Shown: positions 31,137 through 42,500 of the stretch, piece by piece
Numbering within the stretch: the first letter of the stretch is position 1
How the letters are laid out: each line of letters opens with the position of its first letter
Assembly (NCBI RefSeq): GCF_964340395.1
Contig: NC_135567.1
Coordinates: 17,845,306-17,887,805 of the forward strand
From: Glandiceps talaboti
Lineage: Eukaryota > Hemichordata > Enteropneusta > Spengelidae
Direction of reading: 5' to 3'
Length of the DNA stretch: 42,500 bases
Program-made: the position numbers and the translations under genes
The notes under the pieces: model-generated
The model's database searches: none
Told to the model about the DNA's origin: nothing
Seen by the model: only the letters and a program-made list of their open reading frames with translations

Positions 31137-34100
31137 ATGGCTGATCCAATGTTGTCATGGCGTCGCCAATGGAAACCAGACCTTAGTGCAACTGTGTGGC
31201 AAACGTTTGTTATAAAGAAAGCCAGATATCTTATTAAATGTCACTTCAGTGAAGAGAGTTATGAAATATTGATTTATGATATGAATTCTATGTGGCATGA
31301 AAATTGTACAAGTAAAAGATTTAAGAAGAGAACTAAGGCAAGTATGCACAATCTCACAAAATAAAATATGTGTTTCGATATTATTCCCCAATATTTTTCT
31401 TCATTCAGCCAAAGAAAATATGAGTGACCTAAGGGGCCTTGTCACTACAAGTCACTAGCCGATTGTGTGACAATAACTACAGGTAGTTTATACCTTGTTT
31501 CCATAGTAATAATGAAAACTACATGGACTAACACCTGTAACCATTGACAACTGTGTTTCCATAGTGATGATATGTACTGTCTAATGTATGTAACCATTAG
31601 TAACCATGTCTAATCTAATCTAATCTAATCTAATCTAATTTTCATATATAGGGCATTCCATAAAACGATACACTTTACAAAGCACAGAAACACGAGTACA
31701 AAAACCAAAAACAGAATCATAGTGTAGTGAATTCTATGTAGAAAAATGTCGTCATAGTGATGATATAAACTAATGCACGTAACCATTGACAACTATGTCG
31801 TCGTAGTGATGATGTAAACTAATGCATGTAACCATTGACAACCATGTCATCATAGTGATAATGTAAATTAATGCACGTAACCATTGACAACCATGTCGTC
31901 ATAGTGATGATGTAAACTAATGCATGTAACCATTGACAACCATGTTGTTGTCATAGTAATCATGTTTATATTTCTTTCAGGAATTGAATCCTTCAGTTGA
32001 AGCACCAGTAACACGACTATTAGATCACCTACAGAGTAATCTGACTTGTCAGCAGAAAGATGTAAAATATGATATAGATAATGAAGATGACACAATGACC
32101 ATCACCATCCAATCAAATCTGGCAGCTGGGGTACCGTTCACATGGAAATGTCATTGTTACCTAGCAACTAATGATATGGTTAGTATATTATATGTCTTTA
32201 TTTGGCAATGTACCAGTCATATATAATGTTGCTTAGCAACTAATGATATGGTTCATATATACCCATTACTTGACAATGTACCAGTCATATATAATGTTAC
32301 TTAGCAAGTAATGGTATGGATTATATATACCCATATTTGGCAATGTTGTTTGTCTTAAGACAGTGTTGCTTAGCAGCAAATGCTATGGTTTGTATAAATC
32401 CTTATTTGGCAATGTTGTCCATGACTGTTGCTAAGCAACTAATGGTTGTCTGTCTCATGACAGTGTTGTTTAGCAGCTAATGATATGGTACATATATACC
32501 CATATTTGGCAATGTTGTCTGTTTTAGGACTGTTGCTTAGCAACTAATGATATGGTACATATATACCCATATTTGGCAATGTCTGTCTTATGACAGTGTT
32601 GCTTAGCAGCAATAGTATAGTTAATATATACCCTTTATTGGTGATGTGGTTAGACATTGTACCAGTCATATGGCACTGTTGCTTAGCAACTAATGGCCTG
32701 GTGAGCATACATAATTTATCTTACCACATCAGTTTTGACTATGATTGGTCAATTTATATTTTTACAGATGGGAATTCATCTTACAACACCACTTTTAACT
32801 ATGATTGGTGAATTAGAAAGAAGACAAGAAGAATTAGAAAGTTTGTTGCGTAAAAAAGACAATGAAATTGAAGATTATAAGTTAGGAGGGGCAAAGGTGT
32901 CACGAAGTAAGTTGTCAAAATCATCAATTGTTCTTTAAGAAATGTTTTACCAAATGATACAATATTCTAATTTATATATTATCTATGCTTTTATTGACAT
33001 TAATTGTACCAGAAAAAATGTAATGGTTATCATATACATGTACCTATGCCCTGATCAATTGTTCTTGATAACATTTAAAATGCTAAATGTCAATTTTCTT
33101 ATGGCATGTTAAAAATGTCATCATATTCATGTTTAGTCATCATCAGAAAGTGTCTTTCTAATTTCACAAGACACAGTGATCACAACTGACAGTAAAATAA
33201 AAATTACAAACGAAATGGAAGCTGATCTCTAAATGTTGATAATGGTACATTTTTTCAAAGATTGAAGCTGTCTAAACTAACTATATGATACCCAAATGAT
33301 TCCATGTTCATTTATGATAGTATACCAACTCTGTTAATAATTTGTAACAACACAACAAGTGAATTCCAATAGGGAACTTGCAGACCCGCCATGTTGAATG
33401 CTGCATCATGGGAAATGTGATAATATATACTAATCAATTAGTATTGTAAACAATGTTGAGGGTAATTTTTTCAGTAGCTCCAGATTAGGTATTACAATAA
33501 CCACAGATAATCCCATAGTCCTTTGCATCTGAGCAGGCTCAGCCAGGATTGAGTGTACACATATAGAAAGTGCTTTACTTCAGTGTTGCTCATTGTAATA
33601 TGAATGCTATAAATGATTATACACATATAGAAAATGCTTTACTTCAGTTACTAGTTGTACAATTTCCTGGTACACTGCCAGTATTAATAGGTTGAGGTTA
33701 TTAAATAATAGCACCTATTTATTCATCACATGACCATGAGTACTGTTTCCACATAATGACACAAATCATAAGACAGATATCACTTTTGCAGTAATGATAC
33801 GAACAGTGATACAACCAATGACTAGAGGTGATATCAGGTTACAAGTGATTTGTCAAATACCCATGCCAAGGAATTCAAAGAGACAAAATGCAAATCACCA
33901 TCTGAATCTTGTGTCATGTGACTCAATTGTCATGTGACTCAATTGTCAGGTGACTATAACAAAAACAAAGTCTGCCAACACAATCTGAATCTTGTATGTT
34001 GTTAAACGTTGTACATGTGTATGTACCAGGAACTTGTATTATGTTATGTTATTACCAAGTTACGTTATTTTGAATTTCTTCTAATGTTTAATTTTTTACA

Positions 34101-36616
34101 GAACATTTGGAAACTGTTCCATTCGATAGAAAGGGGTTCTTAAATGAAATGAACCTGTCAAAGGTAATTGTACCTCTTTTGCTTCTACTGGATGCCCAGT
34201 CTCGGTTACCCAGACCCTCGCTGATGGGGGCTCTGCCTATGAGACCTCCCCAATGAGAGTCTGGGGAAATGAGAACCCATGCAGGAAGTAGCTTTTAGAG
34301 CAGTGCATGCTGGTGTATACTTCACATTTACTATTGTATGCTTAAGCAATAAACCACCCCCTGGGGATGGTATACTAAGAGGTTTTGACCAGTGAACGAA
34401 ATATATGCACGAGCGATAGCGAATGCATATATTGAGTTCACTGGTCAAAACCGAGTGGTATACCATTCCCAGGAGGTGGTTTATTGCTATTATATTATAC
34501 CAGTATATTGAAAATATCGGAAACAAGATAAGACGCAACATTTGCTGGTTTCATTTGCACCCCCATCCCTGCACGGACTACAACGTTCTAGATGAACGGT
34601 GAACATCAAAATTTGGACGCATGCCAACTGTGCATTATCGCTCATTTTAGACGCGCTAGTTCGATGTCTAGACCAATCAGATCTCACAATTTGTACCATC
34701 AATATACTGGTATAATATAATAAATGATTTATGTTCTTTCACAACAAGTTATCACTTCCCAAGTGCAAACACTGCCAGCACTCGTGCAAATACCTGATTC
34801 GCCGCACTTGAACTTGCACGTCATTGGGATCTGTCATTATTTCACCTAATGAAATCAGTTCAAAAATAATAAATCTATTGTATTATATTTCAGGGATTTG
34901 AGAGCCAAGTAAAGACCCAAGGAAGTTCTGCCTTCAATCAAAAAGGACAAGATTTGTATCTGAATGTAATGATGAAGAATGCATGGTTGCTAAGAGACAG
35001 AACTGAAGGTAGTTACAGAGGAACATCACTCCAGGAAATATATGCTTTTTAATATATCGTAAATTTCGTTTTTGGAAGGTCATTTCATTATTTCACATCA
35101 CATAAATTTTGTGGCAAGAATAACACTGTCCTTGCAGTGGTCAAGTGTTGCCCCCTGGGAGTCACAGATATGCACTTACAGTGGTCCAGTGTTGCCCCAT
35201 GGGAGTCACAGACATGCATTTACAATGGTACAGTGTTGCCCCATGGGAATCACAGACATGCACTTACAATGGTCCAGTGTTGCCTCATGAGAATCACAGA
35301 CATGCACTTACAGTGGTCCAGTGTTGCCCCATGGGAGTCACAGACATGCACTTACAGTGGTCCAGTGTTGCCCCATGGGACTCACAGACATGCATTTACA
35401 GTGGTCCAGTGTTGCCTCATGAGAATCACAGACATGCACTTACAGTGTTCCAGTGTTGCCCCATGGGAGTCACAGACATGCACTTACAGTGGTCCAGTGT
35501 TGCCCCATGGGAGTCACAGACATGCATTTACAGTGGTCCAGAGCTGCCTGATGGGAGTCACAGACATGCACTTACTGTAAAAAATATACCTATATATCTG
35601 TCTTTAATACCATGCATAAACGTAAAATATGGAATATATACTCTGGTCGTTCTACATCACAACAAAGTGCGTGTATGTCAAAACAGCGTGTGTCTACGTC
35701 ACTGGTTCTGCTGTGTTTGAAATATGAGACAAAAATGCTCAAACTTGCCATTATTTTCCTCGATTTTTTTTATATTACTGGAGATGATAGAATTATATTA
35801 TTCCCCAATATGTTTCTTCATTCAGCTAGAAAATACTCGTGACCTAAGGGGCCTTGTCACAACTAATCTAACCACTCGTAGTGACAATGGCCCCTTAGGT
35901 CACTCGTGTTTTTATTGACTGAATGAAGAAAAATATTGTGGAATAACATCTAAGTGTATTTAGGTAACTAATGATATTGTTTGTCAGTTTTTAACTGTGT
36001 ATGTTAACTAATCTTTGCAGACATTGATGATGATGATGAGGAGGAGGAGGAGACGACAACCGCAGCTACACAGAGTGCCTCTATAGGTCAAAGGTTACCA
36101 CCATCCTATATCAGAGGACAGGTCTCTCCATCTACATCACCAAGGAAACTGTCACCAAGGAAACAATCATCACCACATAAAGTATCATCACCTGAATCTT
36201 CACCTGTTAAGGTATGAATCTGAATGGATTGTATACTCCCCAGGGAGATGAGGAAGTGTAAAGGGCTGTTGTGCCGATATAGATCTGTGCCAGGGGTAAT
36301 AGTTGTAAAGCGCTTTGAGCACAGTGTTGAAAAGGGCGATATAGAAAATTAACATTATATTATTATTATATATCTGAAAAATATTTATCTGACAAGACAG
36401 TGTGAGAAATATACCACTTGTGTTTCAAACTGCATGTTATTGTATAAAACCCACCACATAAAGTGTACGTATTTATTAAAACCCACCACATAAAGTGTAC
36501 GTGTTTATTTACAGGACACTGAATTAATACGAAGACAAGCACTGGAGAAAAGACTTGCTGCAGAGGAAAGTAAATTATCAACAAAGAAAAAGAAAACCAA
36601 GAAAGGTTTATTTTAA
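31137..36616 (+). CDS. NHEJ1: Non-homologous end-joining factor 1 (XLF/Cernunnos)
   Basis: Nuclear scaffold of DNA double-strand break repair; in the family it binds XRCC4 and Ku and bridges DNA ends for ligase IV. Coding exons 31137-31337, 31981-32178, 32768-32906, 34102-34163, 34894-35008, 36021-36211 and 36515-36616 agree in phase and give 335 aa (human 299). The head domain shows WKPDLSATVWQTFVIKK, DMNSMWHE, KELNPSVEAP and PFTWKCHCYLA, matching human XLF in order. The stalk begins HLTTPLLTM..ELERRQEELESLL and KDNEIEDYK. A later TVPFDRKGFLNEM then QDLYLNVM correspond to the folded-back helices. The tail is low-complexity: acidic DIDDDDEEEEE at about 239-249, then Ser/Pro/Lys-rich, ending KKKTKKGLF, which matches the C-terminal Ku-binding motif (human ...KKPRGLFS). 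The first coding intron has a GC donor (AAG|gcaagt at 31338). ATTAAA lies at 36684 and AATAAA at 37948. Confidence 0.93.
31375..31480. repeat. Fragment of the CCCCTTAGGTCAC palindromic family
   Basis: TATTATTCCCCAATATTTTT, CTTCATTCAGCCA and GTGACCTAAGGGGCCTTGTC match one arm of the element at 35780-35950. The other arm is absent. Confidence 0.6.
31500..31965 (+). repeat. 58-60-bp minisatellite, interrupted
   Basis: Units combine CATAGTGATGATGTAAACTA, ATGCATGTAACCATTGACAA and CCATGTCGTC. The last unit ends about 15 bp before the acceptor at 31980. Diverged copies near 31500-31600 precede the TAATC run. Confidence 0.85.
31610..31640 (+). repeat. (TAATC)n pentanucleotide microsatellite
   Basis: Six tandem CTAAT/TAATC units in the first coding intron of NHEJ1. 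Confidence 0.9.
32165..32720 (+). repeat. Intronic minisatellite built on the exon end and 5' splice site
   Basis: Eight units of about 55-75 bp contain GTTGCTTAGCAACTAATGAT, ATGGT and ATATATACCCATATTTGGCA. The coding exon ends TGTTACCTAGCAACTAATGA, TATG|gttagtatatt at 32178, so each unit copies about 24 exon bases and the donor. GTTGCTTAGCAAC is also an imperfect RFX-type palindrome. Confidence 0.88.
32907..34101 (+). other. NHEJ1 intron, mostly unique sequence
   Basis: No exon seen. At 33545-33660, two copies of ACACATATAGAAAATGCTTT with ACTTCAGT and GAATGCTATAAATGATT relate to the 26097 array. CATGTGACTCAATTGT is duplicated near 33915-33940. Confidence 0.45.
34195..34272 (+). mobile_element. 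Single copy of the CCCAGACTC...GAGTCTGGG element
   Basis: CTCGGTTACCCAGACCCTCG, ATGGGGGCTCTGCC and AATGAGAGTCTGGGGAAATG match the unit tandemly repeated at 23030-23505. It begins about 30 bp after the donor at 34164. Confidence 0.65.
34346..34722. mobile_element. Nested palindromic element
   Basis: Inner hairpin 34346-34487: GCAATAAACCACC, GGGATGGTATAC, GGTTTTGACCAGTGAAC and ATATATGC. It is mirrored by GCATATAT, GTTCACTGGTCAAAACC, GTATACCATTCCC and GGTGGTTTATTGC. A second pair, ATTATATTATACCAGTATAT at 34489 and ATATACTGGTATAATATAAT near 34702, flanks the following 190 bp. Confidence 0.75.
35020..35112 (+). repeat. Fragment of the GGGAACATCACTCC MITE family
   Basis: GAGGAACATCACTCCAGGAA, then GGTCATTTCATTATTTCACA and TCACATAAATTTTG, match the left arm seen at 2680. 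It starts 11 bp after the donor at 35009 and leads into the next array. Confidence 0.6.
35120..35578 (+). repeat. 49-bp minisatellite
   Basis: Nine units repeat CAGTGGTCCAGTGTTGCCCC, ATGGGAGTCACAGACATGCA and TTTACAG. All three plus frames stay open for long stretches, giving spurious frames up to 191 codons. No splice or start context supports translation. Confidence 0.92.
35590..35955. mobile_element. Palindromic element, CCCCTTAGGTCAC family
   Basis: Full-length relative of 15030-15390: GTCACTGGTTCTGCTGTGTT, ATTATATTATTCCCCAATAT, TTCTTCATTCAGCTAG and GTGACCTAAGGGGCC. The return arm is GGCCCCTTAGGTCAC, GACTGAATGAAGAA and AATATTGTGGAATAAC. Confidence 0.75.
36215..36368 (+). mobile_element. 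3' part of the SINE
   Basis: AATGGATTGTATACTCCCCA, GGGAGATGAGGAAGTGTAAA, GATATAGATCTGTGCCAGGG, GTAAAGCGCTTTGAGCACAG and a tail with ATTATTATTATA match the 3' half of the copy at 1327-1805. It starts within 5 bp of the NHEJ1 donor at 36212. Confidence 0.8.
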
Positions 36617-36711
36617 TCATTAAGGTCATGAAATGAATTGATTTGAAAGAAATTTGTGATTATGCAAAACTAAGGTTATTAAATTAAAGTATAGTTTTAG
36701 ATGACTATTGT

Positions 36712-37456
36712 ACACTTATTGCCTGGCTATGAGGGCAATAATAGACGTTTATTACCCCAAGGGCTGGCTATGAGGGCAATAATGGATGTTTATTACCCCA
36801 AGGGCTGGCTATGAGGGCAATAATAGATGTTTATTACCCCAAGGGCTGGCTATGAGGGCAATAATAGAAGTTTATTACCCCAAGGGCTGGCTATGAGGGC
36901 AATAGTAGATGTTTATTACCCCAAGGACTGGCTATGAGGGCAATAGTAGATGTTTATTACCCCAAGGGCTGGCTATGAGGGCAATAATAGAAGTTTATTA
37001 CCCCAAGGGCTGGCTATGAGGGCAATAATAGACGTTTATTACCCCAAGGGCTGTTCCACAATATTTCCCAAGGCTAAAAGCCAAGGGAAATGTTGCTTCA
37101 CAACAGAATGAGGGGTAATATGACATCTACTGTTGAAAAAAGAGAGGTCATAATTGTGGTTTTGGATACACTTTGATGTATTTCCTGGCTATGAGGGTGC
37201 TCTCTTACCCTGAGGACAGTCATGTAGCAAATTATTCCTGAGGCTGAAAGTCGGCGAAAATAGTTGCTACATAACAGCATGAGGGGTAATATGGCATCTA
37301 CTAGTGCCCAAATTTGGCAAGGCAATAAGTGTTATATAACAGCATGAGGGGTAATATGGCATCTACTAGTGCCTGAATAAGGCCAGGTAATAAGTGTTAT
37401 ATAACAGCATGGGGTGTAATATGGCATCTACTAGTGCCCAAATTTGGCAAGGCAAT
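36712..37456. mobile_element. Inverted-repeat element containing a 45-bp tandem array
   Basis: Ends CACTTATTGCCTGGC (36712) and GGCAAGGCAATAAGTG (to about 37456) are inverted repeats. Between 36720 and 37050, eight units repeat GGCTGGCTATGAGGGCAATA, ATAGATGTTTATTACCCCAA. The right half has AGCATGAGGGGTAATATGGC, ATCTACTAGTGCC and GCAATAAGTG blocks repeated three times. Paired GGGCTGTTCCACAATATTTC / GAAATGTTGCTTCACAAC and similar arms lie inside. Confidence 0.7.
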
Positions 37457-38384
37457 AAGTGTTTTATTATACATCACATTCTCAGGCACTTATTCTTTCT
37501 ATAGTTTAAAGTAAATCACCGATAGGACACCTGTGTTACTGTAATAGTGCCATAGGAAAAATAGCCAATGAATGTGTCCTCTGTATGTAAATTCATAGTG
37601 ATACCCCAAGGGTTGTTATGCAGTAACTATTTTCCAAGGCTGAAAGCCGAAATCATTCTATGTTGTCTTTTAATATGTATTTGTGTTGTCTCAAAATTAT
37701 AGGTACTTTGAGGAGTTATTGAATGATTCATGTGATCAACTGATCTTTTCTTGATTATTGTATGATTTATTTTCTGGCTTTTGAAGTAACTTTATGTTTT
37801 TTTGTACTGTGATATTTAGATTTTTAAATTTTGTAATTTGACCTCCACAGATCAACTCCAAAGCTATGCATTGAGAGGGCGCCCTCTATCATCTATTTCA
37901 TAGTATATACATGATATCTGTAAAAGTTTTGCATTCTTGGTAAAATCAATAAAAATGTTGATTGTTGCTGTTTTTTACGAAGGTCATGAATCCTCACATT
38001 AGAAATTCTGACGTCAAACTTTTTCCATGTATTTCACATAATCATAATCTTTATCTCTCATAAAATGCATTACATTAAAAAATAATCACAATGCGCTGTA
38101 CAACTGATTAGAAAAAAAAAGACAGGCATAAACAAAATGTCAGCCTTTTAATTTGTCAATATTAGTGAGTATAATTCTGGTTATGTTAAATGTAGACTTA
38201 TTCCTGAATAAATCAGACATTTGTGAACATATATCAAGTCAGTATAATATGTGATATCGCAAGCTGGATGGCGATTTTTTACACAGCTAAAGGTAACAAT
38301 GAGAATGAATTACACATCACATTTATAGTGTTGTCTTTATTGAATACAAAAGTAGTCACAAACATATGCAAATCATATGCAAAT
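37457..38384. other. Downstream region of NHEJ1, no gene recognised
   Basis: Holds an element fragment related to 3800-3905 (near 37465-37530), a possible distal AATAAA at 37948 and AT-rich unique sequence. Confidence 0.4.
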
Positions 38385-38832
38385 CTTCTCGTATGTGCCT
38401 CCAGCTCCCTGTGGGTAAATCTTCTCGTATGTGCCTCCAGCTCCCTGTGGGTAAATCTTCTCGTATTTGCCTCCAGCTCCCTGTGGGTAAATATTCGCAT
38501 ATGTGCTTTCAGCTCCCTGTGGCTAAATATCGTATTTGCCTCCAGCTCCCTGTGGGTAAATCTCGTATTTGCCTCCAGCTCCCTGTGGGTAAATCTCGTA
38601 TTTGCCTCCAGCTCCCTGTGGTTAAATCTCGTATGTGCCTTGAGCTCCCTGTTGGTAAATCTTCGCATATGTGCTGCCAGCTCCCTGTGGGTAAATATTT
38701 TCGTATGTGCCTCCAGCTCCCTGTGGGTAAATCTTCTCGTATGTGCTGCCAGCTCCCTGTGGGTAAATCTTCTCGTATTTGCCTCCAGGGCTCTGTGGGT
38801 AAATCTTCGCATATGTGCTGCCAGCCCCCGTG
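38385..38832 (+). repeat. 33/36-bp minisatellite, open in several frames on both strands
   Basis: About 13 units of TCTTCTCGTATGTGCCTCCA, GCTCCCTGTGGGTAAA. Unit lengths are 36 or 33 bp, so frames persist: 205 codons on plus and 177 on minus. There are no flanking splice sites or domain similarity. It is treated as non-coding. Confidence 0.85.
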
Positions 38833-38928
38833 GGTGGTAAATGGAAACTCATGTGCCCCCGTTCCCCGTGGTTTATCATTTAGCGTAGCTATAGACGCAA
38901 AGCTTTTCAAAAAGCATTCCTAGCACAT

Positions 38929-38942
38929 TGTATGTATGTATG

Positions 38943-38972
<30 letters not shown>
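38929..38972 (+). repeat. (TGTA)n microsatellite
   Basis: Eleven or so TGTA units. Confidence 0.95.
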
Positions 38973-38974
<2 letters not shown>

Positions 38975-39427
38975 CATAGCAGGGAAATATATGTTAAATA
39001 TACATGCTGCGAGATCCTTTGGCAACAAAGAACTAATATGTTATTAATTACCAAATGAATCCTCTGTGTGAGAAGCATTGGAGTTATCTTAGCATCTCGC
39101 TATTTATAGCTAAAATGGTGTTGGTTTGGCGTTTCCCTCATGTGAGATGAAATTTAATACACACCCTCAGACAACTTCTAATACAAAAGAAATAATTACA
39201 TTGTGCCATGCACAGTGGAGGATGTAGAAGTAGTCAAGTTGAAATGTTGATTATAAGTTAGAAAATAAATAATTGCAGCCATAAAATCATCAAGTCTATG
39301 TGTAATGTTTTCATTAGAAGCCTGTTTTTACATCACTGAGAAAGAATAGAAATGCTTATCAGTGTCAAGTGTGATTGGGCAAAGGATCCTGCTATGTTTA
39401 TTGTGTCTCTGTTATTATTAGTCTAGA

Positions 39428-40082
39428 GATGATAAGTTAGATGTTGTATTCTTTAGCTACGACATACATGTATACATTTTTTAAATCAAATTCTACAGTG
39501 TATGTTTTTTCTTACTTTTCACCTTGCATATGACTTTAAAAAAAAGTTTAGATTTTATTTTCTTAGAATTGGGGACCTGGTAGGATAGAGGTTGCAATAT
39601 TTCTAGCTATGTTTCAAAAACGTAATTTTCCATGATGAAACATCAACCCTACATCGTATTGGCTGTTAGCCTCCATCTTTCTACTACAGATGCTATTAGT
39701 TATATATATAACATCTAGATTGGTTATTTAGAGAGAACTTTTATATAATAGAACTAACTTACTCCAACTAAAATATTAAAACTAATATATTAAAACAAAT
39801 ATATTGAACACTTTGAAGAGAAAATTAAATATCAATATTTGATATCATTTAGTCATAATTGAAAACAAGTCTACATCGTGATGAGAGAACATTTATTACC
39901 ATAAATAAACATACCTTAGTTATTAAATATTGACACTATTAAGTATATGATAAGTTAGATATTGTATTTTTAAGCTGCGACATACATGTATACATTTTTT
40001 GAACAAATTCAACAGTATATATTTTTTCTTACTTTTCACCTTGCATATGACTTTAAAAAATGATTAGATTTTATTATCTGAT
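39428..40082 (+). repeat. Direct duplication of about 130 bp, 520 bp apart
   Basis: Copies at 39428-39562 and 39946-40082 share GATAAGTTAGATRTTGTATT, CGACATACATGTATACATTT, TTCTTACTTTTCACCTTGCA and TATGACTTTAAAAAA. A SINE body fragment (AATTGGGGACCTGGTAGGAT, 39567-39602) abuts the first copy. No coding content was seen between them. Confidence 0.75.
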
Positions 40083-40516
40083 TACAGTCTTTATACTTTA
40101 TACTCGCGTTTCACAAGATTTCTTTTTTTTCTTTTAAACCATTTGTGTCACTTGGAAATAAAATGTTCTGATTATAGTTGCTGCATTCGTGTTATCTTAA
40201 TTTTTCTATTGAATAAAATAACTTTTTTACTAATTTTTACTTTCGTGCTGGATTATGTATTCTTATTTTTTATTTTTAATAACTTCAATAGAGTCATAAA
40301 TATTTCACAAGCGGCTTTTCTGCATAAAGAAATATGTATAACTTTCATCATTAGGTATAGTTTAGTATTTCACCGAACCTATTAGATTTTAAAAATGAAT
40401 TGACTGTGTAAACACGTCATTCTCGTTAGACTAATCTTTACATAGGGGCACATATTAAAAACTGACAACTACTTACTGTGAAGCATTGCAACTAAAACCA
40501 CGGATACAGCCACACA

Positions 40517-42500
<1,984 letters not shown>

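Noticed and set aside
35072-35720. Overlapping repeat proteins of up to 191 residues
   Set aside because: Produced by a 49-bp minisatellite in an NHEJ1 intron; no start context, splice sites or family similarity.

Overview
The window is animal nuclear DNA: AT-rich, with split genes (GT-AG introns of about 0.2-2.7 kb) and very dense short inverted-repeat transposons, SINEs, minisatellites and microsatellites. The proteins are metazoan. A full TAX1BP1-type autophagy receptor, a full XLF/NHEJ1 and an FGFR-type Ig domain, set among SINEs with tRNA-like heads and CR1/L2-like and Penelope-like retroelement remnants, suggest an invertebrate deuterostome (hemichordate or amphioxus grade). That placement is inference; the sequence does not fix the species.

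Layout. (1) 87-4220, plus: the 3' half of a cholinesterase/type-B carboxylesterase gene with an intact Ser-Glu-His triad; its start lies upstream of the window. (2) 6790-9652, minus: a predicted receptor-like gene with a signal-peptide exon, an Ig exon resembling FGFR Ig domain III and a transmembrane exon with a short tail and no kinase. At least one exon of it was not found. (3) About 11195-25306, plus: a complete TAX1BP1 gene (SKICH domain, coiled coils, proline-rich segment, two C-terminal zinc fingers; 967 aa over 12 coding exons in consistent phase). (4) About 30380-36616, plus: a complete NHEJ1/XLF gene (335 aa over 7 coding exons) ending in a Ku-binding-type tail. (5) 40517 to the right edge, plus: a possible secreted-protein gene, with a signal-peptide exon and a phase-matched exon start at 42453. 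A decayed Penelope-like element lies on the minus strand in its intron.

The genes do not form a functional cluster; this is ordinary animal gene order. The most striking signal is in the introns. In four of them, from four different genes, a tandem array is built from units that copy the last bases of the upstream exon plus its 5' splice site, so each intron holds a series of donor-like decoys (804-1300; 7245-7880 on minus; 18700-19655; 32165-32720). A fifth array (17729-18183) repeats an acceptor-like sequence just before a real acceptor. Several palindromic transposons have recognisable ends and candidate target-site duplications: hAT-like with 5 bp, piggyBac-like with TTAA, and MULE-like with 9-10 bp.
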